Origin: Ruoffia tabacinasalis
Lineage (GTDB): Bacteria; Bacillota; Bacilli; Lactobacillales; Aerococcaceae
Assembly: GCF_005864045.1 (NCBI RefSeq)
Contig: NZ_VBSP01000001.1
Span: forward strand, 124,001-188,000
DNA: 64,000 nt
Direction of reading: 5' to 3'
Shown: in pieces, positions 24,885 through 35,527 of the stretch
How the letters are laid out: each line of letters begins with the position of its first letter
Numbering within the stretch: position 1 is the first letter of the stretch
The notes under the pieces: generated by a model
Database searches by the model: none
What the model saw: the letters and a program-made list of their open reading frames with translations, nothing else
What the model was told of the DNA's origin: nothing
Made by a program: the position numbers and the translations under genes

Positions 24885-25814
24885 TTAGTCTGAAAAAGCT
24901 TCAGTTAATTGAGGTACAATTTGTTTTTTACGTGATACAACACCAGGTAAAGTAATTACCTCTTCAACCACTGGTTGTTTGAATGCTTTTTCTACAGGAA
25001 TAATATTCTCGCCAAGAACAAAAGCCATTGAATCGCTCTCTAAGATATCAGTAATAAGTAGAACAAATAAATCGAAGTTATTTGCAGCAATTTCTTCGCG
25101 CATTGCTTCTAATAATTCAACTTTACGTCCTAACATCTCGTCAAACCCAATCGCATTGATTTGGCCAATACGGACGGATTGTTCGTTCATATCAAATGTT
25201 TTTGAATCAGATTGAACTAACTCAAGTGCAGATTTAGCACTTAATTTTGTTCCTGCTTTTAATAAGTCAAGACCATACTTATCAATGTTTACATCTGCAA
25301 TTTTTGCTAATTCATTCGCAATTTTCTCATCTTGTGATGTACTTGTTGGTGATTTGAATAATAACGTATCAGAGATAATCGCTGATAACATTAAGCCTGC
25401 GATTGCTTTTGGAACATCAAGGTTATTTTCTTTGAATAGTTTATATATAACACTTGCTGTACTTCCAATTGGTTCTGCACGGTAGAATAATGGATTAGAT
25501 GTTTCAAAGTTAGCAATTCTATGGTGATCAATAACGAAATCAACTTCAACCTCATCTAAATCATTCACTGATTGTGTAGCTTCATTATGGTCAACTAAAG
25601 CGACGCGTTCTACTTCATTTGAGACAGATGACACAACACGTGGTCTCTCAACGTTAAAATAATCTAATGCAAATTGAGTTTCTTCATTTGGTGTACCAAG
25701 AGCCACAGCTTCTGACTCATGACCGATTTTTTCTAAATAAAAACTAAATGCAATCGCTGATGATATCGCATCAGTGTCTGGATTTTTATGTCCAAAAACT
25801 AAATATTTTGACAT
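24885..25814 (-). CDS. ppaC: Manganese-dependent inorganic pyrophosphatase (family II)
   Basis: A 309-residue DHH-family pyrophosphatase that splits pyrophosphate made in biosynthesis. Metal-binding motifs are FGHKNPDTDAI (residues about 6-16), LVDHNE (about 73-78), and FVIDHHRIANF (about 93-103); the C-terminal DHHA2 domain has the SRKKQIVPQL substrate-binding segment. Length is exactly that of the family. RBS AAGGAGG before ATG. Stands between its own terminator and parC. Confidence 0.97.
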   Translation of the reverse strand: MSKYLVFGHKNPDTDAISSAIAFSFYLEKIGHESEAVALGTPNEETQFALDYFNVERPRVVSSVSNEVERVALVDHNEATQSVNDLDEVEVDFVIDHHRIANFETSNPLFYRAEPIGSTASVIYKLFKENNLDVPKAIAGLMLSAIISDTLLFKSPTSTSQDEKIANELAKIADVNIDKYGLDLLKAGTKLSAKSALELVQSDSKTFDMNEQSVRIGQINAIGFDEMLGRKVELLEAMREEIAANNFDLFVLLITDILESDSMAFVLGENIIPVEKAFKQPVVEEVITLPGVVSRKKQIVPQLTEAFSD

Positions 25815-25889
25815 GAATATATTCCTCCTTAAGGTTAATTCTAATATAGTTTATCATTATATTACTAAAAAATGAATGACCTTTCCTAA

Positions 25890-28385
25890 CTATTCTTCAT
25901 TTTTAGATTCTTGATTAATTAGTTTTAGTTGTGCGAGATGAATATCAAGTACATTCCCTAGTTTTTCAATTTCCTTAACAGCAGAACCGTTTGATAACCG
26001 TTCTGATATTGGATAATCATTCGGTTGAATCTCACTTTCAAAGCCAGTATCTCCGTATACGACTAATGGAGCATTAGCATCTGTAATTGCTAATGCATTG
26101 ATTAGTCGATGTGGTTGAGACTTCAATTCTTTTAATAATAGAATACCACGGCTACCACGAGAAGCTGATCCAACAATATCAGGTTTAAATCGTTTGATAT
26201 TCCCTCTTTGAGTTAATCCAACAATTTGTGTATTTGTATCATCTTCGATAATTAAGGCAGCAGCAACATAATCTTCTTCTTTAAGGTTTATACCAATAAC
26301 CCCTTGTGCTCGTAAACTATAACTAGACACTTCGCTAATCGGATATCTTAAGCTATAACTACGATGTGTTAAGAATACGACTTGGTAGTTAGTCTTACCT
26401 TTGATAGGTATCGCTGAGATAAGCTCGTCGTCTTTTTTCAACTTCATAGCAACGGCTGATTTTGTTTTGTAACTTCTAAATGTTACAAATTCATCGAGCC
26501 TAGTTTGTTTAATCATTCCTAAACGTGTGGCAAGAAGTATCTTATCGTCAGCAATACTTAAATCTGGTTCACCAATACCTTGAACGGCTTTAAAGGCAGC
26601 AACGAGTTGCTCACCCTCTTTAAGACGGTATTTTTGTGAGATGTGCATTCCCATATCATTCCAACGGATATCAGGTAATTCATTGACTGGTATGTAAATG
26701 TAATTTCCTTTGTTAGTAATCATGACGATCGCATCATAAGTACTTAACTTCTCCACATAAATTGCATAATCAAATTCACGACGCCCTAAATTCAATGTAT
26801 CTGACGAATTAAATGAACGGTGGCTTGTCCGTTTAACATAACCTTCATTTGTTACGGATACAACGACATCTTCTTGTGGAATTAAAAGTGTTGATTCAAT
26901 CGTAATTTCTTCAACTTCAGCTTCAATTTCAGTCCGACGTGGTGTTGCAAATTTCTTTTTAACATCATTTAATTCATTAATTAATACTTTATTTAGAATA
27001 TCATCATTTGCTAAGATATTTTCATACATACCAATACGTTCATTCAATTCTAAACGCTCATTTTGTAAAGCGGTAATATCAGTATTAGTTAAACGATATA
27101 ATTGCAGTGAAACAATCGCTTCTGCTTGCTCATTTGAGAATTCAAATTCTTTTACTAAATTTGCTTTCGCATCGGATTTGTTTTCACTTTGGCGGATGGT
27201 TGCAATCACTTGATCTAAAATTGACATCACTCGAATTAATCCATCAACAATGTGCAATCGCTTTTTATCTTGAGCTAATTGGAATTTCGTACGTCTTGTG
27301 ATTACTTCACGTTGATGATCGATATAAGATTCAAGAATTAGTTTTAAATTCGCTAATACAGGACGTCTGTTATGAATGGCAATCATATTAAAGTGATAAT
27401 TTACTTGTAAGTCAGAATTTTTTAGTAAATAGTTCAATACAGCATCAGCATCGACATCTCGTTTTAATTCAACTACAAGGCGAACTCCATCACGGTCCGA
27501 TTCATCGCGGACTTCTGAAATCCCCTCTAATTTTCTTTGTAGACGAATATCATCTAAACGCTGGATGAGTTTGGACTTATTTACATCATAAGGAAGTTCA
27601 GTCGCAACAATTTGAGATTTACCACCCTTAAGCGTTTCAATCTCGATTTTAGATCGAACAACGACTTTTCCGTTCCCATTCTTATAAGCATTACTTAAAT
27701 CTTTCGCTCCTTGAATAATCCCGCCGGTTGGAAAGTCTGGCCCTTTGATGAATTTTAATAAATCAGAGAGTTCATATTTCTTATGTTTCAATATATAAAT
27801 CACTGCATCAATGACTTCACCTAGATTATGGGGCGGAATCTCAGTCGCATAACCGGCTGAAATACCTGTCGCTCCATTGACAATTAAGTTAGGGTATCTA
27901 GCCGGCAAGACAATTGGTTCTTCGATTGTGTCATCAAAGTTAAACGCATAATCAATTGTTTCATAGTTTATATCTTCTAATAGTAAAGAAGCAATCGGTG
28001 ATAAGCGAGCTTCGGTATAACGCATCGCTGCAGCTGGGTCCCCGTCCATACTTCCGTTATTACCGTGCATATCAATTAATGGCTCTCGTAACTTCCAATC
28101 TTGACTTAATCGGACCATTGCTTCATAAACTGATGAGTCCCCATGAGGGTGATAGTTACCAATAACATTTCCGACTGTCTTAGCCGACTTTCGATAAGGG
28201 TTTTCAGACGTATTGCGGTCTTGTTGCATTGCAAATAATATACGACGTTGTACGGGTTTCAATCCGTCTCTTATATCCGGCAAGGCACGGTCTTGTATAA
28301 TATATTTAGAATAGCGACCAAATCGGTCACCGATGACGTCTGCGAACGTCAGTTCTTCAATATGTTCATTTGGATTAACGACCAT
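25890..28385 (-). CDS. parC: DNA topoisomerase IV subunit A
   Basis: An 831-residue type IIA topoisomerase A subunit, which separates linked daughter chromosomes with ParE. The catalytic Tyr is in AAAMRYTEARL (about residue 121). The quinolone-determining region reads YHPHGDSSVYEAMVRLSQDW, with Ser and Glu at the usual positions, i.e. a wild-type-like sequence. The C-terminal domain has beta-pinwheel repeats (LGRREFDYAI, STYDAIVMITNKG, QRGNIKRFKPD) and no GyrA box, which supports ParC over GyrA. It overlaps the end of parE by 11 bases. Confidence 0.95.
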   Translation of the reverse strand: MVVNPNEHIEELTFADVIGDRFGRYSKYIIQDRALPDIRDGLKPVQRRILFAMQQDRNTSENPYRKSAKTVGNVIGNYHPHGDSSVYEAMVRLSQDWKLREPLIDMHGNNGSMDGDPAAAMRYTEARLSPIASLLLEDINYETIDYAFNFDDTIEEPIVLPARYPNLIVNGATGISAGYATEIPPHNLGEVIDAVIYILKHKKYELSDLLKFIKGPDFPTGGIIQGAKDLSNAYKNGNGKVVVRSKIEIETLKGGKSQIVATELPYDVNKSKLIQRLDDIRLQRKLEGISEVRDESDRDGVRLVVELKRDVDADAVLNYLLKNSDLQVNYHFNMIAIHNRRPVLANLKLILESYIDHQREVITRRTKFQLAQDKKRLHIVDGLIRVMSILDQVIATIRQSENKSDAKANLVKEFEFSNEQAEAIVSLQLYRLTNTDITALQNERLELNERIGMYENILANDDILNKVLINELNDVKKKFATPRRTEIEAEVEEITIESTLLIPQEDVVVSVTNEGYVKRTSHRSFNSSDTLNLGRREFDYAIYVEKLSTYDAIVMITNKGNYIYIPVNELPDIRWNDMGMHISQKYRLKEGEQLVAAFKAVQGIGEPDLSIADDKILLATRLGMIKQTRLDEFVTFRSYKTKSAVAMKLKKDDELISAIPIKGKTNYQVVFLTHRSYSLRYPISEVSSYSLRAQGVIGINLKEEDYVAAALIIEDDTNTQIVGLTQRGNIKRFKPDIVGSASRGSRGILLLKELKSQPHRLINALAITDANAPLVVYGDTGFESEIQPNDYPISERLSNGSAVKEIEKLGNVLDIHLAQLKLINQESKNEE

Positions 28386-30474
28386 TTATATCATCCTCAC
28401 TAAATAAATTTATCTGAGATTCACTATTGTCACGATTTAAATCAATCTCGGGTTCAGAATGATTTTCTAACTTTTCTTTGACGTCGATATTTGCTTCCTC
28501 GTCTTTTTGACTCGTACTGATATCAGCTTCTTTAAGCAATGTGTCCTCTTCGTCCAAGGTAAAGCGGACATTGCTTTCAATCCATTTACGTCTTGGTTCT
28601 ACTTTGCTTCCCATTAAAGTTGTTAATCGTCTCTCAGACATGGCAGCATCATCAATGGTTACACGGATTAATAAACGTGATTCAGGATTCATCGTTGTAT
28701 CCCATAATTGATCAGCATTCATCTCACCTAAACCTTTATAACGTTGTAAGATATAGCCTTTTCCAACTTGTTTAATTTTTTCTTCTAATTCTTCATCTGT
28801 CCAAGCATATTCAATCACTTCTTTCTTACCCTTTCCTTTACTTACTTTGTAAAGTGGTGGCATCGCCAAGTATACTTTCCCAGCTTCTAATAAAGGTTTC
28901 ATGTAACGATAGAAGAACGTAAGTAGTAATACTTGAATATGAGCCCCATCGGTATCCGCATCGGTCATAATGATGACTTTATCATAGTTAGATTCAATGA
29001 TATTGAAATCCTTCCCAACCCCAGCACCAATGGTATAAATCATCGTATTAATCTCTTCGTTTTTTAGAATATCAGCCATCGAGGCTTTTTCAGTATTAAT
29101 GACTTTACCTCGTAATGGTAAGATTGCTTGATAGCGACGGTCACGTCCCAATTTAGCTGACCCACCAGCTGAATCTCCCTCGACTAAATAAAGTTCATTT
29201 TTCGAAGCATCTTTTGATTGTGCTTTGGTTAATTTTCCAGAAATTAGTTTTTCTTGTTGAGATTTCTTAGCACCGGTACGTGCTGCATCTCTGGCTTTTC
29301 TGGCTAATTCACGTGTTTCACGCGCTTTAATCGCCTTACGTAAAATCATTTGACTGAAGTTACCATTTTCATTTAAGTAAGCAGATAAAAATTCATTCAC
29401 AGCATTATCAGCTAACTGACGCGCTTTCGGTGTACCCAGTTTATCTTTAGTTTGCCCCTCGAATTGTAAGTATTGTTCAGGTACACGAATAGATATGACG
29501 GCTGCTAACCCTTCACGCACATCTGATCCTTCAAGGTTTTTGTCTTTTTCTTTTAGTAAGCCTGATTTACGTGCATATTCATTGAACGCTTTTGTAATTC
29601 CCGTCTTCATACCCGTTTCATGCGTTCCCCCACCATAAGTGCGGACATTATTAGCAAAAGAAAGAATTGTTTCAGAATAACCATCATTGTATTGCATAGC
29701 AAAATCAATCTCGAATTCATCCACAACAGTTGAAAAATTCGCAATCTCACCCATTGTATCTTTTTCTTCATTTAGGTAATTGATGAAATCATGTAATCCA
29801 TTTTCAAATAAAAATGTTTCGCTTTCTTCATGAATTTTATCCTCGATGGTGATTTCTAAGCCTTTTAATAAGTAAGCAGATTCACGGAATCGCTCGCTAA
29901 TCGTGCTATAATTGATTTTTGAGCTACCAAAAATACTATCATCCGGCATAAAATGCACCGTCGTCCCTGTCATGGATTTCGAAGGTGCCTTTGTTTTCTT
30001 CAGTTTCGTCGCTGGTTTACCACCATCTTCAAAGCGCATTGTATATTTGTAACCATCACGATAAACGGTTACTTCTAACCAACTTGATAAAGCATTAACA
30101 ACACTCGCTCCAACACCATGCAACCCTCCGGCAGATTTATAGCCACCTTGACCGAATTTACCTCCGGCATGTAGCACTGTAAAGATGACTTGAATTGTTG
30201 GAATACCACTGTCATGTAAACCAATAGGCATCCCTCGACCATTATCTTCAATTAGGACACTGCCATCCTCCATTAACGTTATATTTATCTTATCAGCAAA
30301 TCCACTTAACGCTTCGTCTACTGAATTATCTACTATCTCATATATTAAATGATGCAAGCCTTTTTGATCTGTCGAACCAATATACATACCCGGACGCTTA
30401 CGTACTGCGTCTAGTCCTTCGAGTATTTGAATGGCATCATCATTATAATTTGTAAGGTTTGGTTTCTGTGCCAA
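28375..30474 (-). CDS. parE: DNA topoisomerase IV subunit B
   Basis: A 699-residue ATPase subunit. The GHKL ATP site is visible (EIVDNSVDEALSGFAD, EDNGRGMPIG, GLHGVGASVVNAL), as is the TOPRIM metal site (LYLVEGDSAGGSAKLGRDRR and DADTDGAHIQVLLLT). The C-terminus ends with an acidic 40-residue extension after the conserved QRYKGLGEMN block. Translation starts at TTG 30474 with AGAGGTG 5 bases upstream; there is no ATG near. It leads the parE-parC operon. Confidence 0.95.
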   Translation of the reverse strand: MAQKPNLTNYNDDAIQILEGLDAVRKRPGMYIGSTDQKGLHHLIYEIVDNSVDEALSGFADKINITLMEDGSVLIEDNGRGMPIGLHDSGIPTIQVIFTVLHAGGKFGQGGYKSAGGLHGVGASVVNALSSWLEVTVYRDGYKYTMRFEDGGKPATKLKKTKAPSKSMTGTTVHFMPDDSIFGSSKINYSTISERFRESAYLLKGLEITIEDKIHEESETFLFENGLHDFINYLNEEKDTMGEIANFSTVVDEFEIDFAMQYNDGYSETILSFANNVRTYGGGTHETGMKTGITKAFNEYARKSGLLKEKDKNLEGSDVREGLAAVISIRVPEQYLQFEGQTKDKLGTPKARQLADNAVNEFLSAYLNENGNFSQMILRKAIKARETRELARKARDAARTGAKKSQQEKLISGKLTKAQSKDASKNELYLVEGDSAGGSAKLGRDRRYQAILPLRGKVINTEKASMADILKNEEINTMIYTIGAGVGKDFNIIESNYDKVIIMTDADTDGAHIQVLLLTFFYRYMKPLLEAGKVYLAMPPLYKVSKGKGKKEVIEYAWTDEELEEKIKQVGKGYILQRYKGLGEMNADQLWDTTMNPESRLLIRVTIDDAAMSERRLTTLMGSKVEPRRKWIESNVRFTLDEEDTLLKEADISTSQKDEEANIDVKEKLENHSEPEIDLNRDNSESQINLFSEDDINGR

Positions 30475-30697
30475 AATTACACCTCTTTTTTCTATAAATA
30501 ATCAACTTCTTTATCATATCAAAAATTTCTCTATTTTTCTGTATTAAATTTTAAAATGTTTATTTGTCACGATTTCATTGCGTTTGACCTTTTGAATTTT
30601 ATACAAAGAACTAAGATATTGCAAACTCTTTTAATATCCAATACTTGTTAATGACCTTTCACTATATTAAATTATCTATATTAATTAAATTTTATAT

Positions 30698-30705
30698 GGT
30701 AAAAT
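30698..30705 (+). promoter_or_regulatory. Probable extended -10 of plsY
   Basis: TGGTAAAAT lies 25 bases before the plsY start. The -35 is poor. The 255-base gap between divergent parE and plsY shows no other clear element. Confidence 0.4.
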
Positions 30706-30729
30706 AAAGCCAGTTATTAGGAGGTTGCT

Positions 30730-31359
30730 ATGGAAACAATAATGAATAATATCTGGCCTTTCGTATGGGTCATCTTAGCATACTGTATTGGATCATTTCC
30801 TACTGGCGTACTTTATTCAAGAACACGCCATGATATTGATGTCCGCTCTTTAGGTAGTGGAGGCAGTGGCGCAACCAATGTTGGACGAAATTTTGGTTTT
30901 CGTGCGGCAGTCATGGTAACGATTGTTGATGTACTGAAAGGTTTAATCCCAGTACTCATTGCAAAAAATTTATTCCCCGAGTCTCCGTTAATTATAATGG
31001 CGACTGCCTTAGCTTGTGTTATTGGGCATTCTTACCCTTTATGGGCTGGCTTTCGCGGTGGAAAAATTGTCGCAACTTCAATCGGCGTATTAGTCGCATT
31101 TAATATTTATCTCGCATTAGCTTTAGTTTTAATCTTAGGTCTTCTGATATTCTTAACAAGTACAGTCAGTCTATCGTCGATGACAAGCTATTCTATCATA
31201 GCACTATATATTGCGATTACAAATCCGGAACCTGTTTACAAAGTAGGTTTCATACTTATTGCACTGTTACTTCTGTATCGTCATCGTACAAATATCCAAA
31301 GACTTTTAAAAGGAAATGAAAGTCGTATTAATTGGGGATTGAATAAACCAAAAAATTAA
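30730..31359 (+). CDS. plsY: Acyl-phosphate:glycerol-3-phosphate acyltransferase
   Basis: A 209-residue membrane acyltransferase that makes lysophosphatidate from acyl phosphate and glycerol-3-phosphate, the first step of phospholipid synthesis. The three active-site loops are present: SFPTGVLYSR, LGSGGSGATNVGRNFG, and GHSYPLWAGFRGGKIVATSIG. In the last, the usual GGKGVAT is GGKIVAT. Five membrane segments are apparent. RBS AGGAGG is 6 bases before ATG. Divergent from parE, as in many Bacilli. Confidence 0.95.
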   Translation: METIMNNIWPFVWVILAYCIGSFPTGVLYSRTRHDIDVRSLGSGGSGATNVGRNFGFRAAVMVTIVDVLKGLIPVLIAKNLFPESPLIIMATALACVIGHSYPLWAGFRGGKIVATSIGVLVAFNIYLALALVLILGLLIFLTSTVSLSSMTSYSIIALYIAITNPEPVYKVGFILIALLLLYRHRTNIQRLLKGNESRINWGLNKPKN

Positions 31360-31362
31360 ATC

Positions 31363-31432
31363 AAAAAACCGCCTTGGGCGATAAGTTCTACTTTATAGTA
31401 GAGATTATCTAATAAAAGGCGGTTTTTTTATC
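31363..31432. terminator. Intrinsic terminator after plsY
   Basis: A long hairpin with outer stem AAAAAACCGCC / GGCGGTTTTTT and an inner GATAA…TTATC stem ends in a T run on the plus strand; its A-run side can serve the convergent mutarotase-like gene. Confidence 0.85.
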
Positions 31433-31434
31433 GG

Positions 31435-32325
31435 TTAATTTTTGCTAAATGACATTGTGTAGTCATGTGTCATCAATTGCGACGCACGTAATTCGTGAAT
31501 AGCATATTTTTCAGCTAAATGACCCGTTGTATTATCAGGATCTGCAATACCCGACCAAGGTTCAATACAAACGAAAGGCGCACGTTTAGGATATGGTGAC
31601 CAAATCCCAACAAAATCCATGCGATTTGGCTTCATTCTAATTGCGACATCATTTGCTTTATCTTCTAATACTATCTCAGTTTGCTGACTGATTTGATAAA
31701 TTAAAGCGTCGTTTTTGAATGTTGTATGTTTTAACGGAACTTCGTTCACTTCGACATATTTCGCTTTATTTGGTGTCGTCAAACCGTCTTTACTTAGCGG
31801 AATTTGCAAATATTGACCCGCAGGTTCGAATCTGAAAGAGACATCATCAAATTCTTCTTTAGAACCTGATGGAGATTGACTTACATTAAAAGCAGGATGT
31901 CCTCCAATACTATAATATAAAGTCTTATCTGTAGATGGATTGAGTATCTCATAACTTACCGTAATGCTAGAGTAATGCAAGATGTAGTTAATTTGTAAGC
32001 TAAATTCAAAAGGATACTTCTCATGTGTTTCATCCGTATTTTTTAAATATAAACTTGCTGAATTGCTCGTGATATTTTGAACGTGAAACGGCAAGTCCCT
32101 AGCAAAGCCATGTTGAGTCATATGATATTCTTTGTCATCGTATTGGTAAGTGTCATCTTTTAACTTTCCGACAATTGGAAATAACACCGGTGCATGTCTT
32201 GCCCAATACTTTTCATCGGCTTGCCATAAGAATTCATAATCCGTTTTCTTATCGACGATTGAAACGAGTTCGGCACCTTCTTCTTTAATTTTAACGATTA
32301 AATAGTCATTTTCTAAAGTAATCAT
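31435..32325 (-). CDS. Aldose 1-epimerase family protein (LacX-like)
   Basis: A 296-residue protein of the galactose mutarotase-like fold. Family residues include the AELVSIVDKKTDYEFLWQAD start, WARHAPVLFPIVGKL, HGFARDLPF, YSIGGHPAFNV (His of the active site) and CIEPWSGIADPDN (catalytic Glu region). It is closer to the LacX branch than to GalM, so its sugar substrate is unclear. GGAGG lies 6 bases before ATG. It is 21 bases downstream of hslU and may be co-transcribed with the hslVU genes. Confidence 0.83.
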   Translation of the reverse strand: MITLENDYLIVKIKEEGAELVSIVDKKTDYEFLWQADEKYWARHAPVLFPIVGKLKDDTYQYDDKEYHMTQHGFARDLPFHVQNITSNSASLYLKNTDETHEKYPFEFSLQINYILHYSSITVSYEILNPSTDKTLYYSIGGHPAFNVSQSPSGSKEEFDDVSFRFEPAGQYLQIPLSKDGLTTPNKAKYVEVNEVPLKHTTFKNDALIYQISQQTEIVLEDKANDVAIRMKPNRMDFVGIWSPYPKRAPFVCIEPWSGIADPDNTTGHLAEKYAIHELRASQLMTHDYTMSFSKN

Positions 32326-32346
32326 TTAGGTTCCTCCCAGTTTCTA

Positions 32347-33768
32347 TTATAAGATATAGTGACTTAAATCACGGTTTTCAACGATTTTCTCTAGTCGTTG
32401 CTCAACGTATTGTTCTGTAATTTCAATTTCTCCCATTTGCATTTCAGCTGATTCGAATAATAATTCTTCCAAGACTGTTTCTAGGATAGTATGCAGGCGT
32501 CTCGCTCCAATGTTATCAGTTGTATCATTTAAGCGTACCGCATATTCTGCTAGTTTTTCAATCGCAGCTTCAGTGAAATGAATCTCTGCACCTTCAGTGG
32601 CTAACATCGCTTCGTATTGTTTAATTAAAGCGTTCTTAGGCTCTGTTAAGATACTTACAAAGTCACTGCCAGTTAAGTCATCTAGATTCACACGAATCGG
32701 GAAGCGTCCTTGTAACTCAGGGATTAAATCAGATGGTTTTGATTCATGGAAAGCACCCGATCCAATGAATAAGATATGATCCGTTTCGATAATACCATAT
32801 TTAGTTTGAACTTGACTTCCTTCAACGATTGGTAAGATATCTCGTTGAACACCTTGACGGCTGACTTCACCACTGTTTTGGTTTTTTGATGCAATTTTAT
32901 CAATCTCATCAATAAAGATAATTCCATTACTTTGTGCAAGTTCTAAGGCTTTTTGATTAATATCATCTTGATTGATTAATTTATCTGCTTCTTCTTCTGT
33001 CAGTAATTTGATTGCTTCTGCAACGGTAATAGTACGTTCAATTTTCTTTTTAGGCTTGAGCGCATTTAAACTTTCTTGCATGTCCATCATTTGTTCCATT
33101 GCTGGATTCATACTATTTAATTGAAGCTTTTTCTCTTCCATTTTAATTGTCACTTCATGATTATCTAACTTACCTTCACGAATTTGTTGACGAATGGCAC
33201 GACGAGTGGCTGCAACTTCTTCTGTGACAATTTCCTCTTCTTCTTCCTCAACGTCATTTCCTGCGGGATTCATTTGCTTAAACATTTCCGCAAAGTTTCC
33301 AAAAGGATTTGCTTGGTTTTGTTGCGAAGTTGACTCAGCTTTAGCAGGTTTTTCACCTGGTTTCAATGCTTTCGCGATGCGTTCAATCGCTTTGGCTTCA
33401 GCTGTCTCTTTAACTTCTTCTTGTTTCTGTTTCTTAAGTAGACGAATACTATTCTCAACTAAGTCACGAACCATTGATTCAACGTCTCGACCCACATAAC
33501 CTACTTCTGTAAATTTCGTTGCTTCTACTTTAATGAAAGGCGCTTGAGCAATGTCAGCTAAACGTCTTGCAATCTCAGTCTTACCTACCCCAGTTGGTCC
33601 AATCATAAGTAAATTCTTAGGTTTTACTTCTCTTTGTAATTCATCATCGAGTTTTAGTCGACGAATTCGATTTCGTAATGCGATGGCAACTGATCGTTTT
33701 GCGTCACCTTGACCAACAATATATTGATCTAAAGCTTCCACAATTTTTCTTGGTGTTAAGTTATCCAT
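32347..33768 (-). CDS. hslU: ATPase of the HslUV (ClpYQ) protease
   Basis: A 473-residue AAA+ unfoldase. Walker A is [19 protein letters not shown] (about residues 51-69), Walker B is [14 protein letters not shown], sensor region [20 protein letters not shown], and the C-terminus SHYIL is the tail that docks into HslV. The acidic/charged I-domain lies at about 110-235. Follows hslV by 39 bases in the operon xerC-hslV-hslU. AGGAGG precedes ATG. Confidence 0.96.
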   Translation of the reverse strand: MDNLTPRKIVEALDQYIVGQGDAKRSVAIALRNRIRRLKLDDELQREVKPKNLLMIGPTGVGKTEIARRLADIAQAPFIKVEATKFTEVGYVGRDVESMVRDLVENSIRLLKKQKQEEVKETAEAKAIERIAKALKPGEKPAKAESTSQQNQANPFGNFAEMFKQMNPAGNDVEEEEEEIVTEEVAATRRAIRQQIREGKLDNHEVTIKMEEKKLQLNSMNPAMEQMMDMQESLNALKPKKKIERTITVAEAIKLLTEEEADKLINQDDINQKALELAQSNGIIFIDEIDKIASKNQNSGEVSRQGVQRDILPIVEGSQVQTKYGIIETDHILFIGSGAFHESKPSDLIPELQGRFPIRVNLDDLTGSDFVSILTEPKNALIKQYEAMLATEGAEIHFTEAAIEKLAEYAVRLNDTTDNIGARRLHTILETVLEELLFESAEMQMGEIEITEQYVEQRLEKIVENRDLSHYIL

Positions 33769-33807
33769 GATATCCTCCTAGTAAATCTGTAATTGTATAA
33801 ATTAATC

Positions 33808-34329
33808 TTAAAATGATTCGACAATAATATTATCGTTTGTAAATACATCAATCTCACTTGCAATTTGTAAAGAGTTTTTGGCAATCTCTTCCGCAGATAA
33901 GTTACCATATCTTAACATTGCTCTGGCTGCAGATAAGGCAAAGTTACCTCCTGATCCAATCGTTAAGACGCCATCATCTGGTTCAATGACTTCACCCGTC
34001 CCACTAACAAGTAAGATGTTGTTGCGGTCCATAACGATTAATAATGCTTCTAATTTTTGAAGTGAACGGTCTGTGCGCCATTGTTTAGCAACCTCAACCG
34101 CCGCACGAGCTAATTGTCCTTGGTGAGCTTGGAGTTTTTCCTCAAACATTTCTGATAAGGTAATCGCATCCGCAACCCCACCAGCAAAGCCAACAATGAC
34201 ATCATTATTATAAATACGGCGTAATTTCTTGGCGCCACCTTTCATAATAACACTTTCACCCATTGTTACTTGACCGTCTCCGGCCATTGCTACTTTATTA
34301 TCTTTTTTAACTGCACATATTGTTGTCAT
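33808..34329 (-). CDS. hslV: Peptidase subunit of the HslUV (ClpQY) protease
   Basis: A 173-residue proteasome-like threonine peptidase. After Met removal the chain begins [20 protein letters not shown], with the catalytic Thr first, and has [17 protein letters not shown] and the [14 protein letters not shown] block. In Bacillus CodW has a Ser variant; here Thr is seen. It lies 2 bases after xerC, so translation is probably coupled. Confidence 0.95.
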   Translation of the reverse strand: MTTICAVKKDNKVAMAGDGQVTMGESVIMKGGAKKLRRIYNNDVIVGFAGGVADAITLSEMFEEKLQAHQGQLARAAVEVAKQWRTDRSLQKLEALLIVMDRNNILLVSGTGEVIEPDDGVLTIGSGGNFALSAARAMLRYGNLSAEEIAKNSLQIASEIDVFTNDNIIVESF

Positions 34330-34331
34330 TA

Positions 34332-35252
34332 TTATTCCTCCTTAGATTGTCGCTTTGCTCTTGGAAACACATTTAAATAAGTGCTCCTTAAACGATCTTT
34401 TGTTACATGTGTATAAACTTGCGTTGAACTTAAGTCTTCGTGTCCTAATAATTCCTGCACACTCCGCATATCTGCTCCATTATTCAATAAATGCGTCGCA
34501 AATGTATGGCGAAGTTTATGAGGATGAATTGAAAGGTTTAGTCCTGCTTCTTTAACGATGGAATTAAGTATCTTCCTAACTTGCGTTGGACTTAGTTGTA
34601 AGCCCGTTTTTGATAAAAAAACATAATTCCTATCTTCTGGCTTACTTTTAGCAACAAGTTCTGGTCTTAATTCTTGAATATATGTTGCTAAGCTTTTTAA
34701 AGCGAGGTCTCCTACAGGAATAATTCTTTCTTTATTCCCTTTACCAATCACTCGAACTAAAGACATATCATAGTCTACTTGTTGGAGTGTCAAGTTGGTT
34801 AACTCACTAACCCGCATTCCAGTGGCATAGAGTAACTCTACCAATGCACTATGTAACAATTGCATAGATGACTCTGATACTTCAATCGCTGTAAATAATT
34901 CTCGCATCTCATCTTCATAAAAAAATTCAGGTAAATGTTGTTTTTTAACACTGTATTGAATTAACTCCATTGGATTACTTTCGATCCATTCCATTCTTAA
35001 AGCGTATTTAAAAAATACTCGTAAACTTGATAACTTTCTAGAAATGGTTGTTCGGGCTAATTCTCTCTCATTTAAAAAAGCTAAAAATAGTCTAAAATCT
35101 TGATAGACTAATTTTGAAATATCTGTTTCTCCAGAACTTTTTAAAAAATTATGAAATTCCTTCAAGTCTTTTGAATAGGCCAGGACAGTTTGTTTAGAGT
35201 AACGTCGTTCATTCTCAATATGATTTAGAAATTGACTCATATATTCTTCCAT
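34332..35252 (-). CDS. xerC: Tyrosine recombinase XerC (CodV)
   Basis: A 306-residue site-specific recombinase for chromosome dimer resolution. The N-terminal SAM-like core-binding domain is at 1-90. The catalytic residues are seen: Arg in [12 protein letters not shown], Lys in [33 protein letters not shown] (His/Arg), [16 protein letters not shown] (His and nucleophilic Tyr). I start at ATG 35252, which has TGAGGGAT upstream; an in-frame ATG 12 codons earlier has none. The order xerC-hslV-hslU is that of the codVWX genes of Bacillus. Confidence 0.92.
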   Translation of the reverse strand: MEEYMSQFLNHIENERRYSKQTVLAYSKDLKEFHNFLKSSGETDISKLVYQDFRLFLAFLNERELARTTISRKLSSLRVFFKYALRMEWIESNPMELIQYSVKKQHLPEFFYEDEMRELFTAIEVSESSMQLLHSALVELLYATGMRVSELTNLTLQQVDYDMSLVRVIGKGNKERIIPVGDLALKSLATYIQELRPELVAKSKPEDRNYVFLSKTGLQLSPTQVRKILNSIVKEAGLNLSIHPHKLRHTFATHLLNNGADMRSVQELLGHEDLSSTQVYTHVTKDRLRSTYLNVFPRAKRQSKEE

Positions 35253-35483
35253 TCTATCCCTCATTTCAACTATAAGTCTTTCATGCATCTATCGCAATAT
35301 TTTTACTTTTAAGTTAATCTTATAAAAAAGGTCCATACCATTTTACAGTACCTTTTAACATTCTATCAATTAAAATGCATTTTGTAATCCTTCCAAGGTC
35401 TGATTAATATGAAAACCGCATCATTTTTATAGTACTTTATTAGTTTAACACGTTTTCATAAACTAAATATGAAATTTATAAAT

Positions 35484-35518
35484 AAAAAAACGATAACTAC
35501 TCAATTGAATAGTTATCG
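35484..35518 (-). terminator. Intrinsic terminator of topA
   Basis: A 9-bp stem CGATAACTA / TAGTTATCG (35491-35499 with 35510-35518) is followed by seven Ts on the minus strand, 10 bases past the topA stop. Confidence 0.88.
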
Positions 35519-35527
35519 CAAATTGGA

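Noticed and set aside
25890-28385. Quinolone-resistance change in parC
   Set aside because: Ser and Glu at the usual sites are present, so the sequence looks wild type.
33194-33499. Open frame on the plus strand inside hslU (about 100 codons)
   Set aside because: Antisense to conserved hslU codons, low-complexity Ser-rich product and no ribosome site.
35324-35356. Possible hairpin AAAAGGT / ACCTTTT upstream of xerC as a terminator or attenuator
   Set aside because: Only 7 A/T-rich pairs with a 17-base loop; topA already has a clear terminator 130 bases earlier.
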